Source: Gordonia sp. SID5947 (GTDB taxonomy: Bacteria; Actinomycetota; Actinomycetes; Mycobacteriales; Mycobacteriaceae). Taken from it: a stretch of DNA of 64,000 bases. Location: positions 1-64,000 of the forward strand of contig NZ_WWHU01000001.1 in assembly GCF_009862785.1 (NCBI RefSeq), read 5' to 3'. Position numbers and translations under genes: made by a program. The notes beneath the pieces were generated by a model. That model had not been told where the DNA came from and searched no databases. It worked only from the letters and a program-made list of their open reading frames with translations. Of the stretch, positions 19,314-28,587 are shown piece by piece; positions within the stretch are counted from its first letter, which is position 1, and the number at the start of each line of letters is the position of its first letter.

Positions 19314-20249
19314 TCAACCGGCCTGCGCGGCGATCGGATGGCACTCGCACAACGGGTGCGGCGGCCATTCGACCACGGTGAGCCTTGCCGGATCTGCGTG
19401 GAATTCCAAAGCGCGGTTCAGCAATTGGGGTGTCGAGGTGGTCGGAGCGCCGGCCCAGAGTGCCCCCGCGAGCTGCTCGATCTGTTCGTGGGTGAGGGCG
19501 GCCGTGCTGCGGATGGTGCCCGCGCTGGCATATCCCGGCTGCCGCACCATCTGTGCCGCCAGCAGCGGCCAGTCCGGTTCCATCGTGGTGCGATGGTGAT
19601 CGGCGCATCGGAGGCAACTCGACAGGCCCGGCAGCACGAGCGGACCGATGACCCCCACGCCATCCCGGACACGCACCTGCAGGTGAGGGATGCGGGCGGC
19701 GGTGAGCCCGTTGACGACGGCCGGATCGTGGACCAGGAAGTCGGTGAGCACCACCAGATTCGCATCCCACCCGTCGACCGCGTCATTCGGTCGACGGGCC
19801 GAGCGGCGCGGCACCATCCCGACCTCGGCGAGCGATGCGGCCAGCAGGTCGGACAGGGGCCCGCGGCCGTGCAGACGGATGCGCAGCGTGGACGACGATC
19901 TGCCGTTGTCGGTGGCGATCGCGTGGCCTGCCGCGGTGAGCCGGCCGACGATGGTGGCGAGATCTGTGGCGGTCAGCCCGATCGCCCGTGCACGCCGCAC
20001 CATCTCTCCGCGCGCCCGGGGTTGCATCAGGTCTCGTAACAGCGAGGCGACCGCGTCCGCTCGGACCGGTGAGCTGAGTTCGATGATCAGACTGCGATGC
20101 GGGTCGCTGCCGACGTGGACGCGGTTGCCCGGCCGGACCAGGACCGGCGTTCCCGGGCGCACCAGAGGAAGGCTGATCGGCAATTCGGTGGTTGGCCGGG
20201 AAACCTCCCGGGCCGCCCGGGACGAGCGTCGGGAGCTGGGATCGGGCAT
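19314..20249 (-). CDS. ThiF/cyclodehydratase-like protein with Cys motifs (Rv3196-like)
   Basis: About 311 aa. The C-terminal half contains SCLRCADHH and HPLCECH, two cysteine pairs that look like the structural zinc site of E1-like/TOMM cyclodehydratase proteins. The N-terminal half resembles the RiPP-recognition/leader-binding part of that family only weakly. No YcaO, dehydrogenase or precursor gene is nearby, so a peptide-modification role is not supported by context. M. tuberculosis Rv3196 sits in the same place. Start set at ATG 20249; an upstream ATG at 20306 is possible. Confidence 0.6.
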   Translation of the reverse strand: MPDPSSRRSSRAAREVSRPTTELPISLPLVRPGTPVLVRPGNRVHVGSDPHRSLIIELSSPVRADAVASLLRDLMQPRARGEMVRRARAIGLTATDLATIVGRLTAAGHAIATDNGRSSSTLRIRLHGRGPLSDLLAASLAEVGMVPRRSARRPNDAVDGWDANLVVLTDFLVHDPAVVNGLTAARIPHLQVRVRDGVGVIGPLVLPGLSSCLRCADHHRTTMEPDWPLLAAQMVRQPGYASAGTIRSTAALTHEQIEQLAGALWAGAPTTSTPQLLNRALEFHADPARLTVVEWPPHPLCECHPIAAQAG

Positions 20250-20371
20250 GGCGTCACTCTGCCACCCCCGGACCACGTCTGACGCGATGCGGAACAGGTT
20301 GTGCACAAGCGGGATCGCCTGTGATCAAGACGGTTGCGGTGGTGAGGATACGTCCGCTACCGCCGCCGCGA

Positions 20372-21841
20372 TCACGACGTGCCGGACTCGCGGGGCGGGT
20401 CGTCGGAATCGGGGGATTCCGGCGGCGTCTGGTCCTGTGACTCCTGCGCCGCGCGCTCCTGGGCGAGAGTTGCCTCGAGCTGGGCGATGGGGTCGTCGAA
20501 CGAACTGGCTCCGCCGCCGATGACGCCATCGATGAAGGCTGCAGGATGGTCGAGATCGTCGGCGTCAGGCATCAGGTCCGGATGCGCCCACACCCCGTCG
20601 CGAGTCGAGATGTCGCCTGCTTCCAACAACTGCCGCCAGAGCGCAGATGCCTCCCGCACCTTGCGTGGCCGCAGTTCCAGGCCGACGAGCGTCGCGAAAG
20701 TCTGCTCTGCGGGACCGCCCGTGGCGCGCCGCCGCCGCATCGTCTCGGTCAGCGCGGCCGCGCTGGGGATGCGGTCGTGGAAGGCTGCCGACACCACCTG
20801 CTCCACCCAGCCCTCGATCAGGGCGAGGAGGGTCTCGAGCCTGGCGAGCGCCGCCTCCTGCTCGGGTGTGGTGGTCGGCTCGAACGATGCCGACGACCCG
20901 ATCAGCTCTTCGAGCTTGGACGGGTCGGACAGGAGTTCCTGCGGGTCGATCCCGGTGGCCATGTCGGCGATACCGCTGAAGTCGATGCTGATGCCACGCG
21001 CGTACTCCTCGACCGTGGACAGCAAGCGCTGCCGGAGCCACCCGACATGGGTGAACAGACGCACGTGTGCGGCTTCGCGCGCGGCGAGAAAGAGGATGAT
21101 CTCCTGCGCGGGCTGTTCGAGCCCTTCGGCAAAGGTCGCGATCGCTTCGGGCAGCAACACCGCGGTGCCCTCGGAGGCCAGGGGCAGGCCGACATCGGTG
21201 GAGGTGAGCACCTCCTTCGCGAGCTGGCCGAGCCCCTGGCCGAGCTGGGTGCCGAAAGCCATCCCGCTCATCTGGGTCAGCATGCCCATCATCGGGCCGG
21301 CGAACTGGGCGGCCTCGGCGGGCAGGTTCTGTTCCCACGTGCGCGAGAGCTGGGTGGCGACCGGATCGCAGAGGCGCTTCCACGTCGGCAGGGACTCCTC
21401 GAGCCACGTCACCGGTGTCCACGCGACGGCCTGCCGCACCCCGCCGGGGAAGGTGGTCACGTCGTCGAGCCAGACGTCGGCCAGTCGGACCGCGTCGGCG
21501 ACGGCCTGGGTCTCCTTGTCGAGAACCGGCGTGAAATCGCCGATCTGCTGACGCGCGAGGTTCGTCGCGACCTGGTAGTTGACCGGACCGCCGCCCGCGC
21601 CGGGCGCCATCCCGGCTCCCATGCCGCTGAACATGTTGCCCAGCTGGGAGAACATCTGGCCGAGCTGAGACGGGTCGAAACCCTCGGCGCCGCCCATGGC
21701 GAAACCGAACGGGTTCTGCGCGTTGCCCGGATCGCCGGAGGTCGCGTCGTCGCCGGACTTGTCCGCGCGACGCTTGTCCTCGCCGCGGCGCTCGTCATCG
21801 TCGTCGCCGGAGGGGGAGAACCCGAAGGGCAGATCACTCAT
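20372..21841 (-). CDS. DUF2342 zinc-metalloprotease-like protein (Rv3195-like)
   Basis: 489 aa. A Gly/Met-rich N-terminal segment precedes a helical core with AAREAAHVRLFTH, a variant of the metal-binding helix seen in this family, and a long conserved C-terminal part with SAAFHDRIPSA and GLELRPRKVREA. The tail is acidic and Gln/Pro rich. Annotated elsewhere as zinc-dependent metalloprotease or DUF2342; activity is unproven. It is divergent from the PDZ-Lon protease gene at 21930, with a gap of 88 bp. Confidence 0.82.
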   Translation of the reverse strand: MSDLPFGFSPSGDDDDERRGEDKRRADKSGDDATSGDPGNAQNPFGFAMGGAEGFDPSQLGQMFSQLGNMFSGMGAGMAPGAGGGPVNYQVATNLARQQIGDFTPVLDKETQAVADAVRLADVWLDDVTTFPGGVRQAVAWTPVTWLEESLPTWKRLCDPVATQLSRTWEQNLPAEAAQFAGPMMGMLTQMSGMAFGTQLGQGLGQLAKEVLTSTDVGLPLASEGTAVLLPEAIATFAEGLEQPAQEIILFLAAREAAHVRLFTHVGWLRQRLLSTVEEYARGISIDFSGIADMATGIDPQELLSDPSKLEELIGSSASFEPTTTPEQEAALARLETLLALIEGWVEQVVSAAFHDRIPSAAALTETMRRRRATGGPAEQTFATLVGLELRPRKVREASALWRQLLEAGDISTRDGVWAHPDLMPDADDLDHPAAFIDGVIGGGASSFDDPIAQLEATLAQERAAQESQDQTPPESPDSDDPPRESGTS

Positions 21842-21929
21842 GGCTCCACGGTACCGCCCGCCCGGCGTCGCGGCGTTCGCCTTGAGCGTAGGCAGCTCAA
21901 GGCAGAAGCGGTCCGTTACTGTGAGCGGA

Positions 21930-22970
21930 ATGAGCTTGCAGCCCGGGCATCGTCGGATAGCGACCGTCGCCGTCACCGCGCTGGTCTTCGTCGCACTGCT
22001 GTTCGTCGGGACGACCGTGCAGGTGCCGTTCGTGGCACTCGGCCCCGGCCCGACCGTGAACACCCTCGGCACCCTCGACGACAAGTCCGTCGTCGACATC
22101 ACCGGTACGCCCACCGATCCGACGACCGGAAATCTGAATCTGACGACGGTCTCCGTCACCGACGGCATGTCGATGTTCCAGGCCCTCGGGATGTGGATGT
22201 CGGGCACGTACACGCTCGAGCCGCGTGACCGCCTGTACCCGCCCGATCAGTCCCCGGACGACGTGCGGCAACAGAACCAGCAGGAGATGACGGGATCGGA
22301 GGACAGCGCGACCGCCGCTGCGCTGCGATATCTGCACCGGCCGACCAAGGTCGTGGTCGTGTCTGTCGCCCCCGATGGTCCGTCTGCCGACGTGCTCCGG
22401 CAGGGCGATCAGGTGCTGACGGTCGCCGGCAAGCCGGTGTCGACGACGGCCGAGATGCAGGCGGCGGTCAAGGGGAATGCCCCCGGCACCGCAGTTCCCA
22501 TCGAGATCGATCGCGGCGGGGCGAAGCAGACCGTGACGGTCACGCTCGCGGCCCGACCGGACGATCCGAAGGTCGGTTACCTCGGGGTCACGCCCGAAGT
22601 GGTGAATGCCGATCCGGCACTGAAGATCTCGTACAACGTCGGTGACATCGGCGGCCCGTCGGCCGGGATGATGCTGAGTCTGGCGGTGATCGACCGGCTC
22701 AGCCCGGGCGAACTGACCCACGGCAAGTTCATCGCGGGGACCGGGACCATCGACGAGGCCGGAACGGTCGGCCCGATCGGCGGCATCACACACAAGACCC
22801 GCGCTGCGCGTGACGCGGGTGCCACCGTCTTCCTCGTCCCGCAGCGCAACTGCGCCGAGGCCGCCTCGGATGTACCCGACGGGCTCACCCTGGTGAAGGT
22901 CAACAATCTGCAGGGAGCCGTCGACGCGCTCGGCGATGTGGGCGCAGGGCGTCCCGCGCCGCATTGCTGA
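21930..22970 (+). CDS. Membrane-anchored PDZ-domain Lon-type serine protease
   Basis: 346 aa. One N-terminal transmembrane helix (about residues 11-29) is followed by a PDZ domain (KVVVVSVAPDGPSADVLRQGD) and a Lon proteolytic domain. The catalytic serine is in GGPSAGMM and the lysine in THKTRAA. The active site should face the cell exterior. Equivalent to M. tuberculosis Rv3194c. A GTG three codons upstream (21921) is an alternative start. Confidence 0.9.
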   Translation: MSLQPGHRRIATVAVTALVFVALLFVGTTVQVPFVALGPGPTVNTLGTLDDKSVVDITGTPTDPTTGNLNLTTVSVTDGMSMFQALGMWMSGTYTLEPRDRLYPPDQSPDDVRQQNQQEMTGSEDSATAAALRYLHRPTKVVVVSVAPDGPSADVLRQGDQVLTVAGKPVSTTAEMQAAVKGNAPGTAVPIEIDRGGAKQTVTVTLAARPDDPKVGYLGVTPEVVNADPALKISYNVGDIGGPSAGMMLSLAVIDRLSPGELTHGKFIAGTGTIDEAGTVGPIGGITHKTRAARDAGATVFLVPQRNCAEAASDVPDGLTLVKVNNLQGAVDALGDVGAGRPAPHC

Positions 22971-22983
22971 GGGGCCACCGCCG

Positions 22984-23604
22984 TCAGCTGTCGGTTCCGT
23001 CGTCGAGCGTGTGTGCCAAAGCGGCGCGCAGATCGGTGGCCAGATCGGCATGGGTGAGCAACTCGATGCCGGCCGTTTCTGTATCCGCCTCGGGACGGAG
23101 TTGCATCAGGGCCAATGTCCGCCCGCCGCGCAGCGCCCCGACGGCGAGCCGGGCGGGACGGGCATCGGGGTGAGCGTCGGCTGAGGCGCGCAGGACGGCG
23201 TCGCCTCCGGTGAGGTCTTCGGGGTCGCCGACAACCTGCAGGAATGCCGAATCCAGGTCGGCCTCGGCCTCCGGGGGCAGTACCAGGATCTCCTGGACGA
23301 GCGCCGCCCCGGCCACCGGCGCGGGCCAGGTCGTCGTCGCCAAGATGCGCTCGAGGTCCGCGGTCCCGGCTGTTCCGAAATCGATTTCCAGGGGCTCCTG
23401 CGCGATCGGGCTCAGCTCCGAGTCGTCGTCGGGATCGATCAGATCTGGCTGGACCTGCGCGAGGGTGGCGGTCGGGACCAGGGCGAAGAGGAGAGGAGGC
23501 TGATCCCAGCCGCTCTGGTCGACGAACGTCACGATGTCGCTCAGGGCGCGGCCCAGCGGGTCGGGTGCGAGCGTGTCGGGCGACGATGAGGGCTGATCGG
23601 TCAC
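22984..23604 (-). CDS. PPA1309-family protein, function unknown
   Basis: About 206 aa, acidic, without membrane segments or a recognised catalytic motif. The sequence resembles the actinobacterial PPA1309 family, regularly found between the PDZ protease and UPF0182 genes. Start chosen at GTG 23604 (VTDQPSSSP). It converges on the PDZ protease gene, with 13 bp between stops. Confidence 0.7.
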   Translation of the reverse strand: MTDQPSSSPDTLAPDPLGRALSDIVTFVDQSGWDQPPLLFALVPTATLAQVQPDLIDPDDDSELSPIAQEPLEIDFGTAGTADLERILATTTWPAPVAGAALVQEILVLPPEAEADLDSAFLQVVGDPEDLTGGDAVLRASADAHPDARPARLAVGALRGGRTLALMQLRPEADTETAGIELLTHADLATDLRAALAHTLDDGTDS

Positions 23605-23885
23605 CGGTCCATCTTGCCGTGAACCGACGATGTCCGGCGCCGACTCGCGGACCGTCTCCACGCCGGACTCGGCTGTGACATGGAACTCACCTCGGCGGCA
23701 GGGCGTTCACACTTCACGCAGGGCGTCATCGTCTCGACCTCGTCACCGAGGGTGGGGCCGACGCCCCGCGGCACGGGTGTCGGACGACCGGCACACCGGG
23801 CCAGTACAGTTGGACGGACACGAGCCCTGAGGGCGTCGTCTGGGTCGGGCCGATGCCCGAAATGAGAACTTTGGAGTGTGGGTAG

Positions 23886-26879
23886 GTGGGCGTACGCGGG
23901 CCGGCGGGAATGCCGACACTGTCGCGCAGGAGCAAGATCGCCATCGGGGTCGGCGTCGCCGTCCTCGTGCTGCTGCTGATCGGGCCACGATTGGTGGGGC
24001 TGGCCACCGACTGGCTGTGGTTCTCCGATGTCGGATACACCAGGGTGTTCTCCACGATCGTGTGGACGCGGGTCGTGCTGTTTCTCGTCACCGCGCTCGT
24101 GGTCGGTCTGGTCGTGTTCGGGGCCATCGCGATGGCCTATCGTTCGCGGCCGGTCTTTGTGCCGGCCTCCGGGCCGAACGATCCATTGGCCCGATATCGG
24201 GCCACCGTCATGGGTCGGACGCGATGGTTCGCGATCGCGCCGGCGGCGTTGATCGGTCTGCTCGCCGGCCTGGTGACCCAGGGGTCCTGGGCGACCGTCC
24301 AGACCTTCCTGCATGGTGAGAGCTTCGGCGTCAAGGATGCCCAGTTCGGGCTCGACGTGAGCTTCTACGCGTTCGACCTGGCGTTCTACCGGCTTGTGCT
24401 CAACCTGCTCTTCGTCACCGTGGTGATCTCGTTCCTGGCGAACCTGATCACGCATTACCTCTTCGGTGGGCTGCGTCTGGGCGGAGGAGGGGCAAAGCCG
24501 TCGATGACGACCGCGGCGCGCGTGCAACTCGCCGCGCTGGCCGGAGTTTTCCTGCTGCTCAAGGCCGTCGCCTACTGGTTCGACCGCTATTCGTTGCTGT
24601 CGAGTCAGCGCAAACAGGAGATCTTCACCGGTGCCAGTTACACCGACATCAATGCGGTGCTGCCGTCCAAGCTGATCCTGATGGCCATCGCGATCATCTG
24701 CGCGCTGGCGTTCTTCGCCGGGGTCGTGCTGCGGGACCTCCGTGTACCCGCCCTCGCGACCGCGCTGATGGTGTTGTCGGCCCTGGTCATCGGGGTGGGA
24801 TGGCCGCTGGCCATGGAACAGTTCTCGGTGAAGCCGAATGCCGCGCAGAAGGAATCGGAGTACATCGCGCGGAACCTCACGGCCACCAAACAGGCGTACA
24901 AGCTGCGTGACAAAGAGGACGTCGCATACGACCAGGACTGGACCGCGACGCCTGCGGATCCGGTGGCGGTGAACAGCGACTCGGCGACGTTGTCGAACAT
25001 TCGGATCCTGGATCCGAACGTCATCGCGCCGGCATTCAATCAGCGACAGTTCCTCAAGAACTTCTACGGCTTCCCGGCGCAGCTGGCTGTCGACCGGTAT
25101 CGGGTCGACGGGCAGGAGCGCGACTACGTGGTCGCCGCTCGTGAACTGGATCCGTCGAAATACGGTGAGAACCAGCAGAACTGGATCAACAAGCACACCG
25201 TGTTCACCCATGGAAACGGCTTCATCGCGGCGCCGGCCAACACGGTCGACGAGGCGTCTTCGGACAGTGACAGCGATCGCGGCGGTCTGCCGGTGTTCAA
25301 CGTCAGCGACCTCGAGACGATCCGGTCGGAGGATTACCAACAGAACGCACCGATCAAGGTCAAGCAGCCGCGAATCTACTTCGGCGAGCTCATCGCCAAG
25401 GTGAATCCGGACTACGCCATCGTCGGTTCGGACAACGGGGACCGCGAGTACGACGAGGATGGCAAGAACTACACCTACACCGCCGATTCCGGTGTCTCGC
25501 TGGGGAACTGGTTCAATCGGCTGTTGTACTCGGTGAAGTACACCGAGCGGAACATCCTGCTGTCGGGCGCGATCAACTCGAACTCCAAGATCATCTACGA
25601 TCGCGACCCTCGGGACCGCGTGAAGAAGGTGGCCCCGTGGCTGACGCTCGACTCCAAGACCTATCCGGCGGTGATGGCCGACGGTTCGATCAAGTGGATC
25701 GTCGACGGTTACACCACGCTCGACACGTACCCGTATGCCCAGCAGATGTCGTTGCAGGGAGCCACGTCTGACGCCCAGGAGCTCAATCAGGGGCAGACCG
25801 GCCGGACGCAGATCAACCGTCAGATCTCGTATGCCCGCAACTCGGTGAAGGCCACGGTCGATGCCTACACGGGCAAGGTGGACCTGTATCAGTTCGACAC
25901 CTCCGACCCGGTCTTGAAGACCTGGATGAAGGTGTTCCCCGGGACCGTCAAGTCGCGCGCCGAGCTCGACAAGAACCCGGATCTGATCTCTCACGTCCGG
26001 TACCCCGAGGACCTGTTCAAGATCCAGCGGGCGTTGCTGGCGAAGTACCACGTGTCCGACCCGGAGACCTTCTTCCGTAGCAACAACTTCTGGTCGATCC
26101 CTGCGGATCCGAGCAAGGATCAGGCAGTGCAGCAGGGGCTGAACCAGCCGCCGTATTACTTCACCGCGGCTGCACCCAACGGCACCCAGTCGCAGTTCCA
26201 GTTGACGACGGTGATGACCGGTCTGAACACCCGGAACCTGGCCGCCTACATGACGGCGTCGTCGGATCCGGAGGACTACGGCCGCATCACGGTGAAGGTG
26301 TTGCCCACGGCCAAGCAGACGGTCGGCCCGCAACAGGCGCAGGAGAACATGAAGAGCGCCGGACCGGTCGCCTCGGACCGAAAACAGGTCGAGGACACCA
26401 CCCGGGTCACCTACGGCAACCTGTTGACATTGCCCGTGGGTCGCAACGGCATCCTGTATGTCGAACCGATGTACACGCAGTCGAAGACCGACGACTCGGC
26501 CATTCCCAAGCTCTATCGCGTGCTGGTCTACTACAACGCCGCGAGCGACGGTGCCAGGGTCGGCTACGCGGCAACGGTCGCCGAAGCGCTGCGCCAGGTG
26601 GGGATCAACCCCGCCGCAGTGACAGCGCCGGAGAGCGGGCCCGCCGTCGAAGGGGGCGCGAGTTCCCAGCCCGAGCAATCTGCGAATGCCGCGGCAGCCA
26701 ACCCCTCGCCCGAGCAGGGACAGTCGCCGCAGCGTGACGCGGCGGTCCAGGCAATCGGGTCGGCGCTCACCGCACTGAAGGATGCCCAAGTGAAGGGAGA
26801 CTTCAAGGCGTACGGTGAGGCGCTCGATCAGCTCAACCAAGCGGTGGCACAGTACGAGTCACTGCCGGCCGGCGGCTGA
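23886..26879 (+). CDS. UPF0182 large membrane protein (Rv3193c-like)
   Basis: 997 aa. The first about 310 residues hold roughly seven transmembrane helices, beginning with IAIGVGVAVLVLLLIGPRL. The rest is a large conserved extracytoplasmic domain (blocks PNAAQKESEYI, HGNGFIA, WIVDGYTT, RNSVKATVDAY). It ends with a low-complexity linker rich in Ala, Pro and Gln and a short helical C-terminal repeat found in mycobacterial homologues. Function unknown. GTG start at 23886; ATG 23910 is possible. Confidence 0.92.
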   Translation: MGVRGPAGMPTLSRRSKIAIGVGVAVLVLLLIGPRLVGLATDWLWFSDVGYTRVFSTIVWTRVVLFLVTALVVGLVVFGAIAMAYRSRPVFVPASGPNDPLARYRATVMGRTRWFAIAPAALIGLLAGLVTQGSWATVQTFLHGESFGVKDAQFGLDVSFYAFDLAFYRLVLNLLFVTVVISFLANLITHYLFGGLRLGGGGAKPSMTTAARVQLAALAGVFLLLKAVAYWFDRYSLLSSQRKQEIFTGASYTDINAVLPSKLILMAIAIICALAFFAGVVLRDLRVPALATALMVLSALVIGVGWPLAMEQFSVKPNAAQKESEYIARNLTATKQAYKLRDKEDVAYDQDWTATPADPVAVNSDSATLSNIRILDPNVIAPAFNQRQFLKNFYGFPAQLAVDRYRVDGQERDYVVAARELDPSKYGENQQNWINKHTVFTHGNGFIAAPANTVDEASSDSDSDRGGLPVFNVSDLETIRSEDYQQNAPIKVKQPRIYFGELIAKVNPDYAIVGSDNGDREYDEDGKNYTYTADSGVSLGNWFNRLLYSVKYTERNILLSGAINSNSKIIYDRDPRDRVKKVAPWLTLDSKTYPAVMADGSIKWIVDGYTTLDTYPYAQQMSLQGATSDAQELNQGQTGRTQINRQISYARNSVKATVDAYTGKVDLYQFDTSDPVLKTWMKVFPGTVKSRAELDKNPDLISHVRYPEDLFKIQRALLAKYHVSDPETFFRSNNFWSIPADPSKDQAVQQGLNQPPYYFTAAAPNGTQSQFQLTTVMTGLNTRNLAAYMTASSDPEDYGRITVKVLPTAKQTVGPQQAQENMKSAGPVASDRKQVEDTTRVTYGNLLTLPVGRNGILYVEPMYTQSKTDDSAIPKLYRVLVYYNAASDGARVGYAATVAEALRQVGINPAAVTAPESGPAVEGGASSQPEQSANAAAANPSPEQGQSPQRDAAVQAIGSALTALKDAQVKGDFKAYGEALDQLNQAVAQYESLPAGG

Positions 26880-26898
26880 CAGGGCCAGACAATCGCAA

Positions 26899-26938
26899 AT
26901 GCCGGGGCGCACCAGACATTTCTGGTGCGCCCCGGCAT
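26899..26938 (+). terminator. Strong hairpin terminator
   Basis: Perfect 18-bp stem (atgccggggcgcaccaga / tctggtgcgccccggcat) with a 4-nt loop. It lies 19 bp after the UPF0182 stop and just beyond the convergent small gene, so it probably serves both strands. Confidence 0.9.
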
Positions 26939-26954
26939 CTGCGGTAGACGTGGG

Positions 26955-27245
26955 TCACTCACGGTAGCGATGCATGTATCGGTCGAGTTCCGAGTCGGTG
27001 TTGTCGGGCAAGACCGGGCTGTGATGGTGGCGGTGGTTGAGCGACAAGAAGATCGATGCGGCGAATGTGAACGCGCCGATCATCAGCAGGCCGAACAAGA
27101 CGGCCGCTGCGACGTGACCGCCTGCCATCGACACGAGCCACAACGCGGCACACGCGAAACCGCCGAGAACCAGCACGTATCCGAGCACGCTCATCGGATG
27201 GTTTCCATGGCTCTCGTGATGGGGCAGATGATGAGAAGCCATCAT
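26955..27245 (-). CDS. Small two-TM membrane protein, His-rich ends
   Basis: 96 aa. A His-rich N-terminus (MMASHHLPHHESHGNH) is followed by two predicted transmembrane helices (about 18-38 and 45-67), then HRHHH and an acidic tail. Start fixed by a strong Shine-Dalgarno (gaaggaggag) directly upstream of ATG 27245. I do not recognise a family; the histidines could bind metal, but nothing else supports that. Confidence 0.75.
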   Translation of the reverse strand: MMASHHLPHHESHGNHPMSVLGYVLVLGGFACAALWLVSMAGGHVAAAVLFGLLMIGAFTFAASIFLSLNHRHHHSPVLPDNTDSELDRYMHRYRE

Positions 27246-27440
27246 TTCTCCTCCTTCGGTTGACGTACCGCCAGGATACGCTCCTGTGATGTTAGTCACA
27301 CACCGAATGCGTGGACGGCCGTCAGAGGGGATTCGGGTCCGGTTTTGGCGACAGCCGAGCCATCTCGTCGGATCGTCGGGATTCGCCAGGGCTGCGTGAT
27401 CGGACCATCGTCGCAGGTGAGCGATGGTATCGGAGGCGAT

Positions 27441-27468
27441 TTGCATCTGGTCGGAAGGGGTGTGTAAC
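27441..27468 (+). promoter_or_regulatory. Possible promoter of the initiator tRNA gene
   Basis: TTGCAT (27441-27446) and TGTAAC (27463-27468), 16 bp apart, end 15 bp before the tRNA. This is a reasonable housekeeping promoter by position and sequence only. Confidence 0.4.
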
Positions 27469-27482
27469 GTTGTATTCACCAA

Positions 27483-27559
27483 CGCGGGGTGGAGCAGCTC
27501 GGTAGCTCGCTGGGCTCATAACCCAGAGGTCGCAGGTTCAAATCCTGTCCCCGCTACCA
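27483..27559 (+). tRNA. Initiator tRNA-fMet (CAT)
   Basis: 77 nt with encoded CCA. The anticodon loop reads CTCATAA, closed by the GGG/CCC pairs of initiator tRNAs, and the acceptor stem begins with C opposite A (cgcgggg / ccccgct-a), the unpaired 1-72 position that marks initiators. T-loop GTTCAAAT is normal. Confidence 0.96.
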
Positions 27560-27566
27560 ACACGAG

Positions 27567-27598
27567 AACCCCCGTCCGGCACACCCGGGCGGGGGTTT
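27567..27598 (+). terminator. Intrinsic terminator after tRNA-fMet
   Basis: aacccccgtccgg pairs with cgggcgggggtt around the short loop cacac, followed by ttttc. It lies 7 nt after the tRNA. Confidence 0.85.
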
Positions 27599-27718
27599 TC
27601 GCATTCCCGATCCCACGCTGGGCGCCGCGCCTCCGGTCGTGACGACCATCATGACGAAACCGTGACCGATCGGTTGCAGGGGTGCCGCCGGTGACGCGCA
27701 GCGCGCACCATCGAAGAC

Positions 27719-28587
27719 ATGCGCAGCACACCTTCGGCTCCAGCGATCGGCATCATCGGCGGCACCGGCCTCTACCGGTTCTTCTCCGACGACGAGGATG
27801 TGGTGGAGACGGAGGTGGATACCCCCTTCGGTCGCCCATCCGCTCCGCTTCGAGTGGCCACGCACGGTGGGCGGCGTCTGGTGTTCCTGCCACGCCACGG
27901 GATGCATCACGAGTATCTGCCGCACCAGATCCCGTACCGGGCCAATCTGTGGGCGTTGCGGGCGTTGGGGGTCCGTCGCGTGGTCGGTGCGTGTGCGGTG
28001 GGTGGACTCAACCCGAGCTCGGGCCCGGAACCATCGCCGTGCCCGACCAGTTGATCGACCGCACCACCCGTCGCGCACAGACCTTCTTCGACAGCCCCGA
28101 GATCTGGGCCGGCGTCCGGCCTCCCGACGGCCCCGTGCACGTACAGTTCGCAGATCCGTACTGCCCGGAGCTACGTCGGTCACTCGCGACGTCGAACGAC
28201 GTGGTCGACGGCGGGACGATGGTCGTCATCGAAGGTCCACGATTTTCCACTCGCGCCGAAAGTCGCTGGTATGCAGGCGAAGGCGCCTCACTCATCAACA
28301 TGACCGGACAGCCCGAGGCGGTGCTCGCCCGCGAATTGAAAATGTGTTATTCGGCCGCGTGTCTCGTCACCGACCTCGACGCCGGGATCGAGTCGGGCTC
28401 GGGCGTCACGACCGCCGAGGTGTTCGCGGAGTTCGCCAGGAGCCTTCCTCGCCTTGTCGACGTGATCCGGGGAGCGGTCGAGGCCATCGACGCTGACTCC
28501 GAGTGTGACTGCGGTGCAGGCGAGCACGACGTCGACGCATTGTTCGGCGCCCGGCTCGACGCCCGGCCGGCCGTGGGTGCGCGATGA
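27719..28587 (+). pseudogene. mtnP: S-methyl-5'-thioadenosine phosphorylase, one frameshift
   Basis: Cleaves methylthioadenosine with phosphate for methionine salvage. Family blocks: IGIIGGTGLY at the start, FLPRHGMHHEYLPHQIPYRAN, GGTMVVIEGPRFSTRAES and SLINMTGQPEAVLARE. About 290 aa after repair, close to M. tuberculosis Rv0535. One G is missing near 28010 (aacccgagctcggg should read aac-ccg-gag-ctc-ggg); as deposited, the first frame stops at 28054. The gene overlaps the next by ATGA. Likely a sequence error. Confidence 0.88.

Noticed and set aside
19314..20249. A thiopeptide or TOMM biosynthesis cluster
   Set aside because: Only a weak cyclodehydratase-like protein is present; no YcaO, oxidase, precursor peptide or transporter nearby.
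20546..22228. A 560-aa plus-strand ORF antisense to the DUF2342 gene
   Set aside because: A shadow frame rich in Arg/Gly without recognisable motifs; the minus-strand protein has conserved blocks.
23601..26840. A 1079-aa minus-strand ORF antisense to the UPF0182 gene
   Set aside because: Composition is Arg/His/Gln rich without domains, typical for a high-GC shadow; the plus-strand protein is clearly the conserved one.
27516..27731. A 71-aa minus-strand ORF ending AGTGFEPATSGL
   Set aside because: Same kind of artefact, from the reverse strand of the initiator tRNA.
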